Assembly: GCF_050624435.1 (NCBI RefSeq)
Contig: NC_134534.1
Location: 71,261,501-71,325,500, forward strand
Length of the DNA: 64,000 nt
Reading direction: 5' to 3'
Source of the DNA: Tenrec ecaudatus
Lineage: Eukaryota > Chordata > Mammalia > Afrosoricida > Tenrecidae
The notes below the pieces were generated by a model. The model worked only from the letters and a program-made list of their open reading frames with translations. It did no database searches and was not told the DNA's origin. The translations under genes and the position numbers were made by a program. Position 1 is the stretch's first letter. Every line of letters starts with the position of its first letter. Shown piece by piece: positions 34,106-46,359 of the stretch.

Positions 34106-35655
34106 GAAAGGTAGTGGTGTTAACAAACCCAGGGACAAGGGAACAACAGCAAATCGGTGGTGAGGAGGATGTAGGAGACATAGTAGGGTGTGACCAAGGG
34201 TAATGTAACTGAGAGGAATTACTGAAACACTAACTAAGGCTGAACATGATAGTGGGACAAGAGGAAAGTAAAAGGAAATAGATGAAAGAGCTAGGAGGTA
34301 AAGAGCATTTACAAACATCTAAATAAAGGCATGTGCATATGCAAATATATTTATATATGTGCATGTGGAAATAGATCTATGTGCATATATGTATAGATTT
34401 AGTATTAAGGTAGCAGATGGACATTGGACCTCCACTCAAGTACTCCCTCAATGCAAGAATACTTTGTTCTATTAAGCTGTCATTCCATGATGTCACCTTC
34501 CCAACACAAATGCTGAAGACAAAGCGGGTGCATAAGCAAATGTGGTGAAGAAAGCTGATGGTCCCCGGCTATCAAAAGATATAGCATTTGGAGCCTTAAA
34601 GGCTTGAAGGTAAACAAGCAGCCATCTAGCTCATAAGCAACAAAGCCCAGATGGATGAAGCACACTAGCCTGCGTGATCACAAGGTGCTGAAAGGATCAG
34701 TTATCAGGCATTAAAGAACAAAAATCATATCATTTTGTGCTGACCTCCCTGATGTGATCGCTGAAGACAAATGGGTGCATAAGCAACTGTGGCAAAGAAA
34801 GCTGATTGTGCCTGGCTATCAAAAGATATAACGTCTGGGGTCTTAAAGACTTGAAGTTAACAAGTAGCCATCTAGCTCAGAAGCAACAAAGCGCACATGG
34901 AAGAAGCACATCAGCCTGTGTGATCATGAGGTGTCAAAGGAATTGAGTATCAGGCATCATCAGAACAAAAAAATCATATCATTGTGAATGAGGGGGAGTG
35001 TGGGGTGGAGACCCAAAGCCCATCTGTAGACAATTGGACATCCCCTTACAGAAGGGTTACAGGGAGGAGATGAGCCAGTCGGGGTGCAGTGTAGCAACAA
35101 TGAAAAATATAATTTTCCTCTAGTTCCTAAATGCTTCCTCCCCCCCACTATCATGATCCTAATTCTACCTTACAAACCTGGCTAGACCAGAGGATGTACA
35201 CTGGTACAGATGGGAACTGGAAACACAGGGAATCCAGGGTGGATGAACCTTTCAGGACCAGTGGTGAGAGTGGCGATACTGGGAGGGTAAAGGGAGGGTG
35301 GGGCAGAAAGGGGGAACTGATTACAAGGATCTACATATCAAATTACATATAACCTCCTCCTTATAACCCCCTCCCTGGGGGATGGAAAACAGAAAAATGG
35401 GTAAAGGGAGACGTCGGACAGTACAGGATATGACAAAATAATAATTTGTAAATTATCAAGGGCTCATGAGGGAGGGCGGAGTGGAGAGGGAGGGGGAAAA
35501 GTGAGGAGCTGATTCCAGGGGCTTAAGTGGATTGCAAATGTTTTGAGAATGATAAGGGCAATGAATGTACAACTGCGCCTTATACAATTGATGCATGTAT
35601 GGATTGTGATAAGAGTTGTATGAGTCCTTAATAAAATTATTTTTTAAAAAAAGAA
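34106..35655 (+). mobile_element. L1 LINE 3' UTR, sense
   Basis: Sense copy of the L1 UTR: AATGTAACTGAGAGGAATTA, CTATCAAAAGATATAGCATT, AAGGCTTGAAGGTAAACAAG, and the end GTATGAGTCCTTAATAAAAT. The tandem UTR block appears twice (about 34480-34730 and 34740-34980). Possibly inserted into, or next to, an RTE whose endonuclease part lies left and whose 3' end lies right. Confidence 0.85.
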
Positions 35656-36000
35656 AGTACCATGGACTGCTAAAGGACAAACCAATCTGTCATGGAAGAA
35701 GCCCTGCCAGAGGACACCTCAAAGTCAAGGATAGTGAAGGTTCATCTTTCATATTTTGGACCGGTTGTTCAGGAGAGACCATTCCCTGGAGAAGGACCTC
35801 CTGTTGGATAAGCGGAGCGGCGGTGTAAAACAGGAAGGCTCTCAATGAGATGGATTGGGAAAGTGGCTGCCACCGCAGGCTTGGGCACGGGCACAGGCAC
35901 AGGCCTGAGCATGGCACAAGAGCAATGTTTTGTTTTACTTCGGGTCACTGTGGGTTGGAACTAACTGGATGGCACCTGACGACAACAACCACCCAAGAAA
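35656..36000 (+). mobile_element. RTE/BovB-like LINE 3' end, sense
   Basis: ACCATGGACTGCTAAAGGAC, AAGGCTCTCAATGAGATGGA, then CACTGTGGGTTGGAACTAAC and GGCACCTGACGACAACAACC. Ends in an (AAC)n-type tail rather than poly(A), as RTE elements do. Confidence 0.75.
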
Positions 36001-37034
36001 ACATGTTTAAGTGAAGGCAGCCTGAGAGGTACGCAGGTGGTAAAGTTGACCCAACTCTCAGGTGAATCTACTGGGCATCTCAGTAGAACCTGGAAAATAA
36101 TTAAAGGAAAATTTGGGAGCTGGTGGGAGGTAAAACAATGACCGCAACCCAAGTATAAAAGAGACATGTGTCAATGTTGTTTTCTAATTCATTGAGTAGA
36201 GAAGGCAACTGGCAGAGAGCTTATAACTAGTTCAAAGGAGAAGTCAAAGAATCACAAGCTTCCATGAAATAAAGAAATGTTGAAGCGACAAATGGACACA
36301 AAAGTGCCTTTTCCTTAGAGCTGCAGAAGGTCACCTCTCTGCCAGTCAGAAGTTATTTGAATCCACAATATACAACAATTATTAAAAATAGACAAAATTA
36401 GTCACATTGTTTACAGTTTTTACATCAGAGATTGTAAAAGACCCTTAGGTAAAGACAAAGTTGCATATTTCTCCAAAATTAGATAATTCCCAAAGGCTCC
36501 AGTGTTCTATTGAAAAGATCCTAGTAATCATTCATGCTCATTTCAAAGTCTTACGTTTCCCCTTAAAAACTCAAGGAGAAATACAGTTTCTGAAAGAAAT
36601 GAATTTGAAAGAAAAGAACTTGAAATGTGTTTCTGATTATAACCATTAGAAGCCTCTAGCCTTTGATGGCAAATTGTTTGCCTTACATCAATTGATTGTC
36701 CTGACCAATCAAATTATTTTTCTTAATTTGACCTTTTTGCTAACTTAACTGCTCTCACCTATGAGAGTTTTTCAATGTTAATTATTTTCCTCCGCATCTA
36801 AGCTTTCTACAACTGATTTGCCTATTACAATATGGTTGATTCTGCTCAAGAGACCTCTTTAAAGTGTTAGAGTTAAGACGTCACTTTGGGGACTAAGGTA
36901 TTCCTGACATTGGCCATGGTATTTTCAATCATCTCAAATAATATGCAAAAGCTAGACAATGCTTAAGGAAGACTGGTGGTGGTGGTGTGTGGGGGGGTGT
37001 TCTTTATATTTGAACTATAGTTTTAGCAAAGAAT
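36001..37034. other. single-copy-like sequence
   Basis: AT-rich, no recognised gene or repeat. A (TGG)n/G-run lies at 36974-37000. Confidence 0.4.
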
Positions 37035-37400
37035 ATTGAATATACCATGTACTGCCAGAAGAACAAACAAATGTGTTTTGGAAAAAACTAAACCAAACAA
37101 CAGCAACCACATAAAACCAGCCAGAATGCATCTTAGAAGATAGGATTGCGACACTCCATCTCAACATTTGCGTCTTAGGAAAGACCGGTCCCTAGAAAAG
37201 GACGCCATGCTTAGTAAAATAGAGCAAGACCCTTAATGAAATAGATCAACAGAGTAGCTGCAATGAAGAGGTCGAGCCCCACAATCGTTGCGAGGATAGT
37301 GTGAGACCAGTGTTTTGTTCTGTTTACAGAAGGCCACCATGAGTGGAAACCAATTTGGTGGCACTTAATAACAACAACAAATGAACAACAATAACCACCA
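37035..37400 (+). mobile_element. RTE/BovB-like LINE 3' end, sense
   Basis: Same end as 35656-36000: ATGTACTGCCAGAAGAACAA, GACCCTTAATGAAATAGATC, GGCACTTAATAACAACAACA. Confidence 0.75.
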
Positions 37401-37690
37401 GCTCTCAATAGATTATACCTTTCTTCTAGTCAGAACTTGTAACAAAAATTGGGGCTTATTTGATCTATTTTGTATATTAAATGTAACTATGATCTTTACC
37501 ACTTCAAATTCTCTGAGGATAAACTCATTCTGTTAGATATTAACTTGTTGATTTTACTATTTCTCCAAAAGCCAATAAACTCTTTAGAGAATCTTATTTT
37601 TTAATGTTTTTATCTTGGGAAATTTATTTAATCCCTTTATATCTTGAAACACTCATTTTCATTCTCTTGTCTATATGAATTCTGCCTTAT
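37401..37690. other. AT-rich unassigned sequence
   Basis: Nothing recognised. Confidence 0.4.
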
Positions 37691-37694
37691 AATA

Positions 37695-38960
37695 CTATTT
37701 TATTAATCATTTTATTGGGAGCTCTTACAGCTATTACAACAATCCATAATTCAGTTAGGTCAAGCATCATTGTACAATTGCTGCCACCATCAGTTCCAAA
37801 ACATTTTCTTTCTTCTTGAACTCTGATATCAGCTTGCTCCCCTTTGTCCCTTCCCTCCATCACCCAACCCCCCAGAAACCTTTATTATTATATTATATAT
37901 TATTATTGGAATTATTATTGTCACATCTTACGCCAATACATCCAGTGTATCAGTTCACCTACAATCCTGTTCTTTGTTCCCCTTAAGTGAGGTTATACAT
38001 TCATCATTGCTATAAGCTACCCTTTCCCCTTACAATCCCCTTGCCCAGTCTCCTGCTGTACTCTCAGGGAATCATTACTCCCATTACTGTTTCTGAAGGG
38101 CAGTCTACCTTGTCTTTCATGCATCAAATGATCTTGATTATACAAATGAACATACACAGGCCCAACAAGATAAATGAGGTAAGACAAAGACCATAATAGT
38201 AATAGGAGGAAATATTAAAGAACTAGAAGATGGCTATGTGCTTCATGAGTGCTATACCACACCCTGGATATATCATCCCTTCGGTGTGGCCCTTTTGTGA
38301 GGGACTGTCCAATTATCTTCTAGGTGGGTTTTGTGTCTCCACGACACTGCTCCTCCATGTCAATTTGATTGCTTGTTTTTGAACTTCTGATACCTATTCC
38401 TGTCAATGATCACTCAGGCTGGTGCGCTTCTTCCATGTGGGCTTTGTTTCTTCCCTGCTAAATAGCTGCTTGTTTAACTCTAAGCCTTTAATACCCCAGA
38501 TGCTATAGCTTTTAATAGCCAGGCACCATCAGCTTTCTTCATCACATTTGTTTATGCACCCATTTTGCCCTCAGCAATACTCTTGGGAAGATGAGTATCA
38601 TACACTGACAATTATTAGAACAAGTGGTTCTTGTAGTGAGGTAAGATTTAAGTAGAGGCCCAAAGTCCATCTACTTCCTTGTTGTACTTATACACACAGA
38701 CATATATATCACATAGACATATATGCATATCTTTATATATTTACATAAATACATATCTATATTAGTACCGATATATCTATTTTAAACTTTTTCTTTTCTC
38801 CTTCCCCACTATCATGTTTACCCATTGTTCAACTCTTAGATACCATTCAATTGATAAAGCCTGGCCAGGAACACTATGCCATCCTTACTGTCAATTTTAG
38901 AACCTTTGCTTTTCCCCTGTCCCTGTCATCATTGGCTCACTGCTCCTTAGCCCCTGCCTC
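37695..38960 (-). mobile_element. older L1 LINE 3' UTR, antisense
   Basis: TTTTATTGGGAGCTCTTACA at the left, then CAATCCATAATTCAGTTAGG and the UTR block AAGCCTTTAATACCCCAGAT ... CACCATCAGCTTTCTTCATC once only (about 38420-38600). It is more diverged than the copies at 2312 and 29512 and carries a single UTR block. Confidence 0.75.
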
Positions 38961-40470
38961 CTCCCCTCACATAGGCAGGATAAGCAATCCCAAGGAGACT
39001 TAGAATATTATTTGGTGATCTCAAAATCTTCCATTGTATATTCTTCCGTGCACTCTTAAGAAAAAGTCTCCAATGTTTTATTTTTACACTCGTGCTTCCT
39101 CTGCCTTTCCATACCCAGAAAACATTCTCTTCCCTCACCTCAAGTACATTTTACTATAGCTCAAGTTTAGGATCCTTGTTTATTCATTTCCCTCATTGAT
39201 CATATAACCTTTGCTCTCTGAAATCAGATTTCATCATTCTTCATTGGATCTTTGTCATTCCTGAAAATCTCTCTCTGCCTACTTATAAATTACATGCGTT
39301 GGTTTAGATTTGAATCTCTCCTGTCATAATACAGCTTCTGTTTTCATTGCTTTTGTCCTTTTTTTCTACCTTCTCCCACACCCTCGTCGCATGGTATAAA
39401 AAGTAGTGCTTCACTAATTTACTGTAATATTGCTTCCAGCTTCATTCTAACCAGGCTACCTTAGCGTGTGTCTTACTCTACTCTTGTCGAGTCTCACTTA
39501 ATTGAATTAAAACAGTAATATGCTGTCACACTAGTGTAACACACAGTTCTCTACCTTGTGTTTTTACCATGAAACACTGACACTTGAAATGATCATTTAA
39601 AATGTATTTTTATCTACTGAGCTTTCCTTGTGAGTTTCTTTGCAAGAGACTGTGAGGTTGGGAAGAAGGGGCAAGTGGCAAAAGTTCACAGAGAGAGGGA
39701 TGAAAGTCTCTTTTACTTCTTTGACTCAACAGATAGAACTCCTTATTTTCACCTTGCAACATTACAAAGCTGGTTTTGTGCTATAAATTCTATAAAACAT
39801 CATGGTGGCATAATTACACAGGTCTAAAAATATATAATTACAGGTTTGTCTATCTGTAAGACTCGCTCTTCAAACTGTTTTTTTTTTTTTTTTTCATCTG
39901 AGTGAGCAGGGTTATTTTTGTGAAAGATCTTGCCCAGGCTAAAGGTACATCTGGGAGAATCCTAGAAGAGCAATTCCCTTAGAGCTGAACGGTTCCCCTT
40001 GGCAGTGTGCTGAAAAGCAAGGCGGCACGTCTGTTAGTGAGCGCTCAGCCTGCCCCAGGCACTGTGAACTATGAAAATGTACTCTGAATTCCTTTCTTCC
40101 CCGAGTTCAGAAGACATAGTGACCTTGAATCAGGAATCAGAACACGGTGAAACAGAGAGATAGGTGTGAATCAGTATGGTGACGTGCAGAGGAGGCCACC
40201 ATGTGGGTAAAAACATGGTGTGGGACACCTCTCATTGAAAAGAATAGCTTGAGCAGGATCTTGGTGGGAGGGTTTGGCAAGAGAGAGACAGGACAGATGG
40301 CCACTATTATCAAGAAATGCTGGAAACAAATGCAGAGGAAGCAAGAGACAAGCAAGCCTCAGGGAGCACTGGGGAAGATGAAAATGAAAATGTTTGCAAA
40401 AGCCTTGAATGCCATACTGAAGAACCGCACTCTTCACCTTAGCGTGACCTAGCGAAATGTCATGCGTTCT
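38961..40470. other. single-copy-like sequence with poly(T)
   Basis: A T-run lies at 39878-39894. Remaining sequence has no recognised gene or repeat; frames around 40137-40491 show no homology. Confidence 0.4.
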
Positions 40471-40474
40471 GAAC

Positions 40475-40790
40475 AGGGGGTCTTTGTACATGCTGTTTCT
40501 TGTGTCTGCAATAGTCTCCCCTCACTTCTCACACCCCCACCCCTACCCCCACTGCTCTTCTCCTCAGGAAGGCTGGCTCCTTCTCGTACTTCCTTTAAAC
40601 TTATCTCTCTAAACCTCCAACGCATGTGCTCTGTTTCCCTTTAACTTTCTATCACACATATATGATTTGTTTCCATAGAGTTAATGGAGCATCTAGTCTA
40701 ACTATGTGTTTAATTTGCCCACAGCCTCTACCCAGCACTAGACAATAACTTTCACTAGGGCAGAGACAACATCTGAAGTGATATAGATCA
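40475..40790 (+). mobile_element. L2 LINE 3' end, ancient
   Basis: TCTTTGTACATGCTGTTTCT, AGGCTGGCTCCTTCTCGTAC, CACTAGGGCAGAGACA follow the order of the L2 3' end (CTTTGCACATGCTGTTCC, GGCTGGCTCCTTCTCGTC, GGGCAGGGAC). Confidence 0.65.
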
Positions 40791-40844
40791 GAGGAGGAGA
40801 TGGCAAACAATATTTTTAAATAATTTTTTAAAATAACAAATTCC

Positions 40845-40975
40845 CTGTCATTGAGTTGATTTCGACACATAGCAACCCTACGGGATAGGCTAGAAATGCT
40901 CTTGTGAGGTTTTGTGACTATAAGTCTGTTCAGAAGTAGAAAATCTCCTCTTCCTCCAGAGGGTAAATTAAGGGC
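40845..40975 (-). mobile_element. AfroSINE-type SINE, antisense
   Basis: CTGTCATTGAGTTGATTTCG, ACACATAGCAACCCTACGGG, GTAGAAAATCTCCTCTTCC is the complement of the SINE body. The head is missing. Confidence 0.7.
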
Positions 40976-41319
40976 TTCTCAAAAATATCAACTTTGTACA
41001 CAAAGGAGGAGCCCTAGAAAAGAAGAATGGAAGATGACAGTGTCCCAGATCCCAAGGAAGAACAGCGTTTCAAGCAACAAGTGGGTTATGACTGACCTTT
41101 GAGAGAATGTTTTCTGGGGATGGAAGTGCTGGAAGCAAACCATCAAGGAATTTGAGAAAGTGGTTTTGAGACACCTGAAGAAAATGAGGAGAGAGAGAGA
41201 ATGGAATAGAACAGAAAAGAAGAAGAGAGAAGAGAGGAGGGAGGGAGGGGTGGGAGGAACAGAGCTGCTTACACCTAGATCAGACTTGGGTTCTTTGTAA
41301 AGAGGACCCTCTGAAAACA
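40976..41319. other. purine-rich unassigned sequence
   Basis: GAGA/GAAG-rich run at 41184-41250; otherwise unrecognised. Confidence 0.4.
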
Positions 41320-41480
41320 AAGGCACTGCCATCCAGTAGATCGTGACTTGTGGCAACCCTGTATAGGGCTTCCAAGATGGCAAATGGCTACGGGAGCAGA
41401 TAGCCTCCGTTTTCTCCCTTCCCTTTTAGCAGCTGGTCTTACAGTTAAGCAACCCATGCTCATCCCATAGCACCACCAAG
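41320..41480 (-). mobile_element. AfroSINE-type SINE, antisense
   Basis: GCCATCCAGTAGATCGTGAC, TTGTGGCAACCCTGTATAGG, then TAGCAGCTGGTCTTACAGTT and GCACCACCAAG. Confidence 0.75.
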
Positions 41481-42967
41481 TTTTCTTACAGTCGATCCAA
41501 ATGACTGACAAGAGAACTAGTGAAGAAAGAGAAGCAAGAAGAGTTAGCCAATGGTGTTGACAAAGGGAATGTTAGGGGCACACTGTTAAAGAAGCTTCAG
41601 AACAATCTTTACCCAACTGCCCAAACCAAGTAAGACATTATCCGAATTTCACATTTGCTATTACCTCGCATATTGGACGATTGGCAGAAACCTATCGAAT
41701 AAACATGATGGACAAGAAGGGTGGGTGGCTGTTAATGATACTGAGGTATGAGACACTGACCACAACGGGCAGGCTACCGGTAAGATAAAGTCCAACCACA
41801 CCTCAACTTGCCTTGCTCTGCCAAAATTTTTACTAATATTAGTCTACATGACCCTCACTCATAAACTTTAAAAAAAACGGATTTGTAAAACCTTTTTTAC
41901 AGCATCATATAAATCCTGACTTTGAAGGACATTAAAGTGATTGAATCATCAGATCAAATCATCAACAATGAACTCAATTCAGTCTTTTTCTTTCTCAAGC
42001 GTAGTTTCTTTTCTTTCTCTGTGTGGTACTATTTCTTTTCATGAAGTTCACTAAAGGCATAGACAATAAGTCGCATTTCTCATTTTCCCATCTCCAAATC
42101 CCTAACTGGTTTAATAATTCACCCCCTCCTAGTGCCTTAAAAACAGAACTTTTATCTCTGAACCCATCTGTTAAAACTGGTCTCTTCTCCTCCCACTGGC
42201 TCAATGGAGTCCATTTATCACTCATTTTATGGGACCTTATCTATTCAAGAGAAACTTGATCAGATAACCTGGTCCTCAGCAGAGCAGAGGAAGATTGCTA
42301 GGAATGGCTGCTTTTATTTGAGAACCTCTCTTTGATCTGAAGTTCTTTGGGAAGGCTATAGAATGTCTCCGGGTTTCTTGCATTTCTGATGACCCAGGAA
42401 ATTAGTACCTTGATCTCAGAGCTCAGAGACCTTTGTTGAACACACTCGTTAAATCCAGTCCTTCCAGAATAATTTGAGGATGAGTTTAATTCCCAGCAAG
42501 GGACAGAACATTCCTAAGTTTAATGCTGTGATATAATATGACAGATTTATACATTATTCTGACATAATAAAATGCAAAGGGTGAAGTGTTTTATGTACAC
42601 AGTAACCACTTATTTCAACAGTTTGCTGACTGTTATATAGGCTTTCCTGTCCTCCTCCAAGGGATGCCTCGGGAAGCATCCCTGTGAGATTGCAGGGTAG
42701 CTTCAGTTTACAACGACCCAAAGTAGTAGGCCATCCAGACAAGAAGGAGCAACAGAAGGGTCAGAAGAACAAAAGCAAAACTCGGGAGTCCAGACTAGCT
42801 AAGTGGACTGTCACTTTCAGTCGTTTCCATAGGGCTGTCTACTGCTTGGCTAGTTTTTTCTCTATCTGGATATAGAAGTTGCAGAGTAAAAGCTTATCGA
42901 TGAAATCCCTTCCCAGGTTCATCATCAATGCCAGAATTTGTTGTTCGTTAATTGAGTGAATATTGTA
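41481..42967. other. single-copy-like sequence
   Basis: No recognised gene or repeat over about 1.5 kb; composition is ordinary. Could contain conserved non-coding DNA. Confidence 0.4.
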
Positions 42968-43006
42968 CAGAGCCCTGATGATGTAGTGGTTATGAGTTGG
43001 GCTGTC
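42968..43006 (+). mobile_element. AfroSINE 5' stub
   Basis: AGAGCCCTGATGATGTAGTG and GTTATGAGTTGGGCTGTC is the first 40 bp of the SINE head, ending at a T-run. Confidence 0.6.
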
Positions 43007-43249
43007 TTTTTTTTTATTTGAAAACTATATGAATAACTGTAATGAGAGAGATATTGGCTTACTCTCTCTTCCAGAGTATGATCAGGACTTAGAAGAGAGA
43101 ACAGTAATTAGACCAGACAATACTTTTCTTAATTAAAGGACACTTCCAAAATAAATTTTCTGGTATATTTGATTAAGAGCAGATAAATGTCAAAAACACA
43201 AACAAACCACAAAATAACAGCAGCAACAACAAAACAGCCCCCTTTCTCT

Positions 43250-44128
43250 TTGTTAAAAAATTGTTTTATTGGGGGCTCATATAGCTCTTATCACAATCCA
43301 TACATCCATCCATTGTGTCCAGCACCTTTGTACATATGTTGCCATCATTTTCAAAACATTTTCTTTCTACTTGGGGCCCTTGGTATCAGCTCCTCCTTTT
43401 CCCCCTCCCTCTCCCACCCTCTCTCTCTCATGAACCCTTGATAATTTATAAATTATTATTTTTTCATGTTTTATACTGACCGATATCTCCCTTCACCCAC
43501 TTTTCCATTGTCCATCCCCCTGGGAGGGGATTATATGTAGATCATTGTGATCAGTTCTCCCTTTCTCCCCCGACCTTACCCTTGCCCTCCTGGTATTGCT
43601 ACTCTCATTATTGGTCCTGAAGGGTTTATGTGTCCTCAATTCCCCATGTTTCCAGCTCTCATCTGTACCAGTGTACATGCTCTGGTCTAGTTGGTTTTGC
43701 AAGATACAATTGGGGTCATGATAGTGGGGGAGAGGAAGCATTAAAGAACTAGAGGGAAGTTGTATATTTCATCAGTGCTATTCTGCACCCTAACTGGCTT
43801 GTCCCTTTCTTGTGACCCTTCTGTAAATAGATGTCCTATTGTCTGTACTCCCCCTCATTCACATTGATATGGTTTTTTGTTCTGGATCTTAGATGTCTGA
43901 TACCTAATCCCATGGACACATCATGATCACACAGGTTGGTGTTCTCCTTCCATGTGGACTTTGTTGCTTTTCAGCTAGATGGCCACTTGTTTATCTTCAA
44001 GCCGTTAAGACCCCAGATTCTATATCATTTGATAGCTGGGCACCATCAGCTTTCTTCACCACATTTGCTATCCACCCATTGTGTCATTAGTGATTGTGTA
44101 GGGAAGGTGAGCATAACAGAATGCCAGG
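43250..44128 (-). mobile_element. L1 LINE 3' UTR, antisense, part 1 (split by LTR)
   Basis: ATTGTTTTATTGGGGGCTCA, CACAATCCATACATCCATCC, AAGCCGTTAAGACCCCAGAT once, and CACCATCAGCTTTCTTCACC. It carries a single UTR block like 37695-38960. It continues after the LTR at 44689. Confidence 0.8.
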
Positions 44129-44688
44129 TGTGGTAGTTATATAATCTGGTGTCAATTAGGGATTTAAGAGGATTAAGAGTGCAGGGGTGGGGTCTGGTCT
44201 TTCAATAGGGTCATAGTCAATGAGGCCTCTGTGTGGGCATGGACTTCTCCTGAGAATTCTGGGAAGTCTGGTTTTTCCTCCTCAAAGGCTGGAGACACCT
44301 CTCTCTACTGACAAGGCTGACTCCTTGGTAGACATTGCAGCTGACAAGACACATGGAACTATACTAGTGCCCTGAGCCGGAGAAGTCACATGGACCTACT
44401 CTGATGCTACCAGACCTCTGAAGACAGAGAATCCACATAGAGACCCCTGCCAGCACTGAGATGCTTACAACACCACTGGATCCAAGGACTTTCTACCCAC
44501 TGGCCTATGATTGTCCTGCATTTGGCGTCATTGCATGTGTTTTGTGAGTCTGAATATCTGACTTATAGGCTTGGACTGGACTTAGCTGAGATGCTTTCTT
44601 AATGTACAATTACCCTTTATATAAAACTTTCTTTATACACTTGTGAGTGTTTATGAGTTTGTTTCTGTAGTCTACCCGGACTAACACA
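44129..44688 (+). mobile_element. solo ERVL-type LTR inserted in L1
   Basis: It begins TGTGGTAGTTATATAATCTG and ends GGACTAACACA. Flanks are CCAGG (44124-44128) and CCAAG (44689-44693): a 5-bp target duplication with one difference. Shares GTCACATGGACCTACTCTGA, AGACCCCTGCCAGCA, TGCTTTCTTAATGTAC with 10846-11321. Confidence 0.88.
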
Positions 44689-45095
44689 CCAAGCTATTAG
44701 AACAAAGTGTTCTTGTGTTGAGGTAGTACTTGAGTAGCGGACCAATGTCCATCTACTATCTTGATACTTAACACACATACACACACACACATACACATAG
44801 ATCTATTTCCCTATCTATATATAAATGTTTACATACGTACATGCCTGTATTTAGACATCTATAAATGCCCTTTGCCTCCTTGTTCTTTGCTCTATTTTCT
44901 TTTACTTTCCTCTTGTCTCACTATCATGTTTGGCCTTCATTCAGGTTTCAGTAATTCTTCTCAGTTGCATCGCCCTTGATCAAGCCCTATCAGGCATCCT
45001 ATACCTTCCTCGCCATTGATTTTAGGTCATTTGTTGTTCCCTTGTCCCTGGGTTTGAAAGCACCCCCTTTGCCATCACCTCCATGAGACAGTGAG
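44689..45095 (-). mobile_element. L1 LINE 3' UTR, antisense, part 2
   Basis: GCTATTAGAACAAAGTGTTC, GACCAATGTCCATCTACTAT (compare 38620-38680), then the TATATA and pyrimidine-rich UTR region. A (CA)n run lies at 44768-44794. Confidence 0.78.
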
Positions 45096-45379
45096 AAGGA
45101 AGTAGTTGGTTTCTTGAGCGCCCCACACCCAGCTCCAATGCACTTCATGTACACCCACCACACTGTTATCCATGGTCTCTTGCATGTTGTGGTGGTGGTG
45201 AACAGGTTTCACTAGTTTGTAGAAAGAGAAGAAAAACCAGACATCATTCAAAAATAATGTGCGACTCAAGGCCCAATAGTATGGGTGTCACTTGGAAACG
45301 TGGCATAAACGCCTTCTACATTAGAATTCGCATTCTAACAAGAACCTACTAAAGCGTAAGAAGCATCCTCCACATGGTT
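45096..45379. other. unassigned sequence
   Basis: Nothing recognised. Contains GTGGTGGTGGTG at about 45188. Confidence 0.35.
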
Positions 45380-45490
45380 ATAGGAGTTCTCAACCTGTGC
45401 AGTCACTGGAACCACTGAGGGATATTTGAAACTACTGATCTGTGGGTCCCAACTCCAAAGGATTCTGATGTAAAGGGCCTGCCTCCCTAT
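45380..45490 (+). mobile_element. possible MER5A-like hAT remnant
   Basis: GTTCTCAACCTGTGCAGTCA, GGGTCCCAACTCCAAAGGAT and TCTGATGTAAAG loosely follow MER5A (GTTCTCAACC... AATCAGAATCTC). Ancient and partial. Confidence 0.4.
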
Positions 45491-45899
45491 TTCATTCTAA
45501 AAGTGCATCCAAGGTAGGAAAAAAGTGACGAACTTCCTATTTCCTAAAAGAATCCTTTAAACAGAAGCAAGTCTGGTTGCTGCAGAGGTGGATGCATGCC
45601 AAAGCGCTCCCTGAAGATCTAAGGAATGACTACCCTGGGGGTACATCAGGAGGTGGGGGCCTAGGGTCCTTCTTCCAGATCAAGCCATCTAGTGTACCTC
45701 TCCTTCCCCTCCCCCATGCTATGCTCCTGTCCCATCAAACCTGGGGACTGTGCATTGCTGCACATGAAGCTGTATAGAAATCCATTGTGGGAGAGCACCT
45801 CATGGAGCAAGGATTGTTCTCTGCAGGTTTAGCCCATCCTCAGACAAACTGTTCACAATTAAACTCGGTCCTCATGTTATAGAAGGTAACCAGAGGAAG
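45491..45899. other. unassigned sequence upstream of CPA6
   Basis: No repeat recognised; could contain upstream regulatory DNA. Confidence 0.4.
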
Positions 45900-46359
45900 A
45901 AATGTTTGGGTGGGGGTGGGGAAGGAGGTGGGGTGGGGGAGACATTAGAGGCCTACAATGGAAACATAAACAAACGAGAAACAGAGGGGAACCCCCCCCA
46001 AGCAAATAAGCAGCACCCAGCGAAACCCCTGCTGTGAGTCAGCAAGGGGGAGGCCCAGCCCCTTCCAGGGAGCTGAGTAAATCTCAGGCTCAGCTGCCAG
46101 GCTGGGCTGTGTGGGCTGCTGCCGAACGTCCCAAGACCAGATCTTAATAGCAACCTCCCCTTCTCAGCTGCCTAAACTTTTTTTTTCGGTGGGGTGGGGG
46201 GAGCGTGTTGGAGAGAAGTGTCACATCTTGCTCATTCCCAACCCTTCTCCCCCACCCCTTCCCAGAGAACTTGCTGGCGCCTGTGGAGCGGGCGCTGTTA
46301 GGCACCTCCAGCCCTGGATGATTGCTGGAGCAACTTCCAACGCCTCTCGCTGAGACATC
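45900..46359 (+). promoter_or_regulatory. putative CPA6 promoter and 5' UTR
   Basis: This stretch lies immediately upstream of the CPA6 start codon and is free of recognisable repeats, unlike most of the window. It is G-rich (GGGTGGGG-type runs near 45910-45940 and 46188-46203) but poor in CpG, so it is not a classic CpG-island promoter. I see no convincing TATA box. TGAGTCAGCA at 46035-46044 is an AP-1/MAF-type motif. The transcription start is not determinable from sequence alone; the promoter call follows from position only. Confidence 0.4.

Noticed and set aside
45380..45490. Considered as a fifth SPIN because of GTTCTCAACCTGTG
   Set aside because: Only the first 14 bases agree; the interior and right terminus lack SPIN sequence and fit a MER5A-like remnant better.
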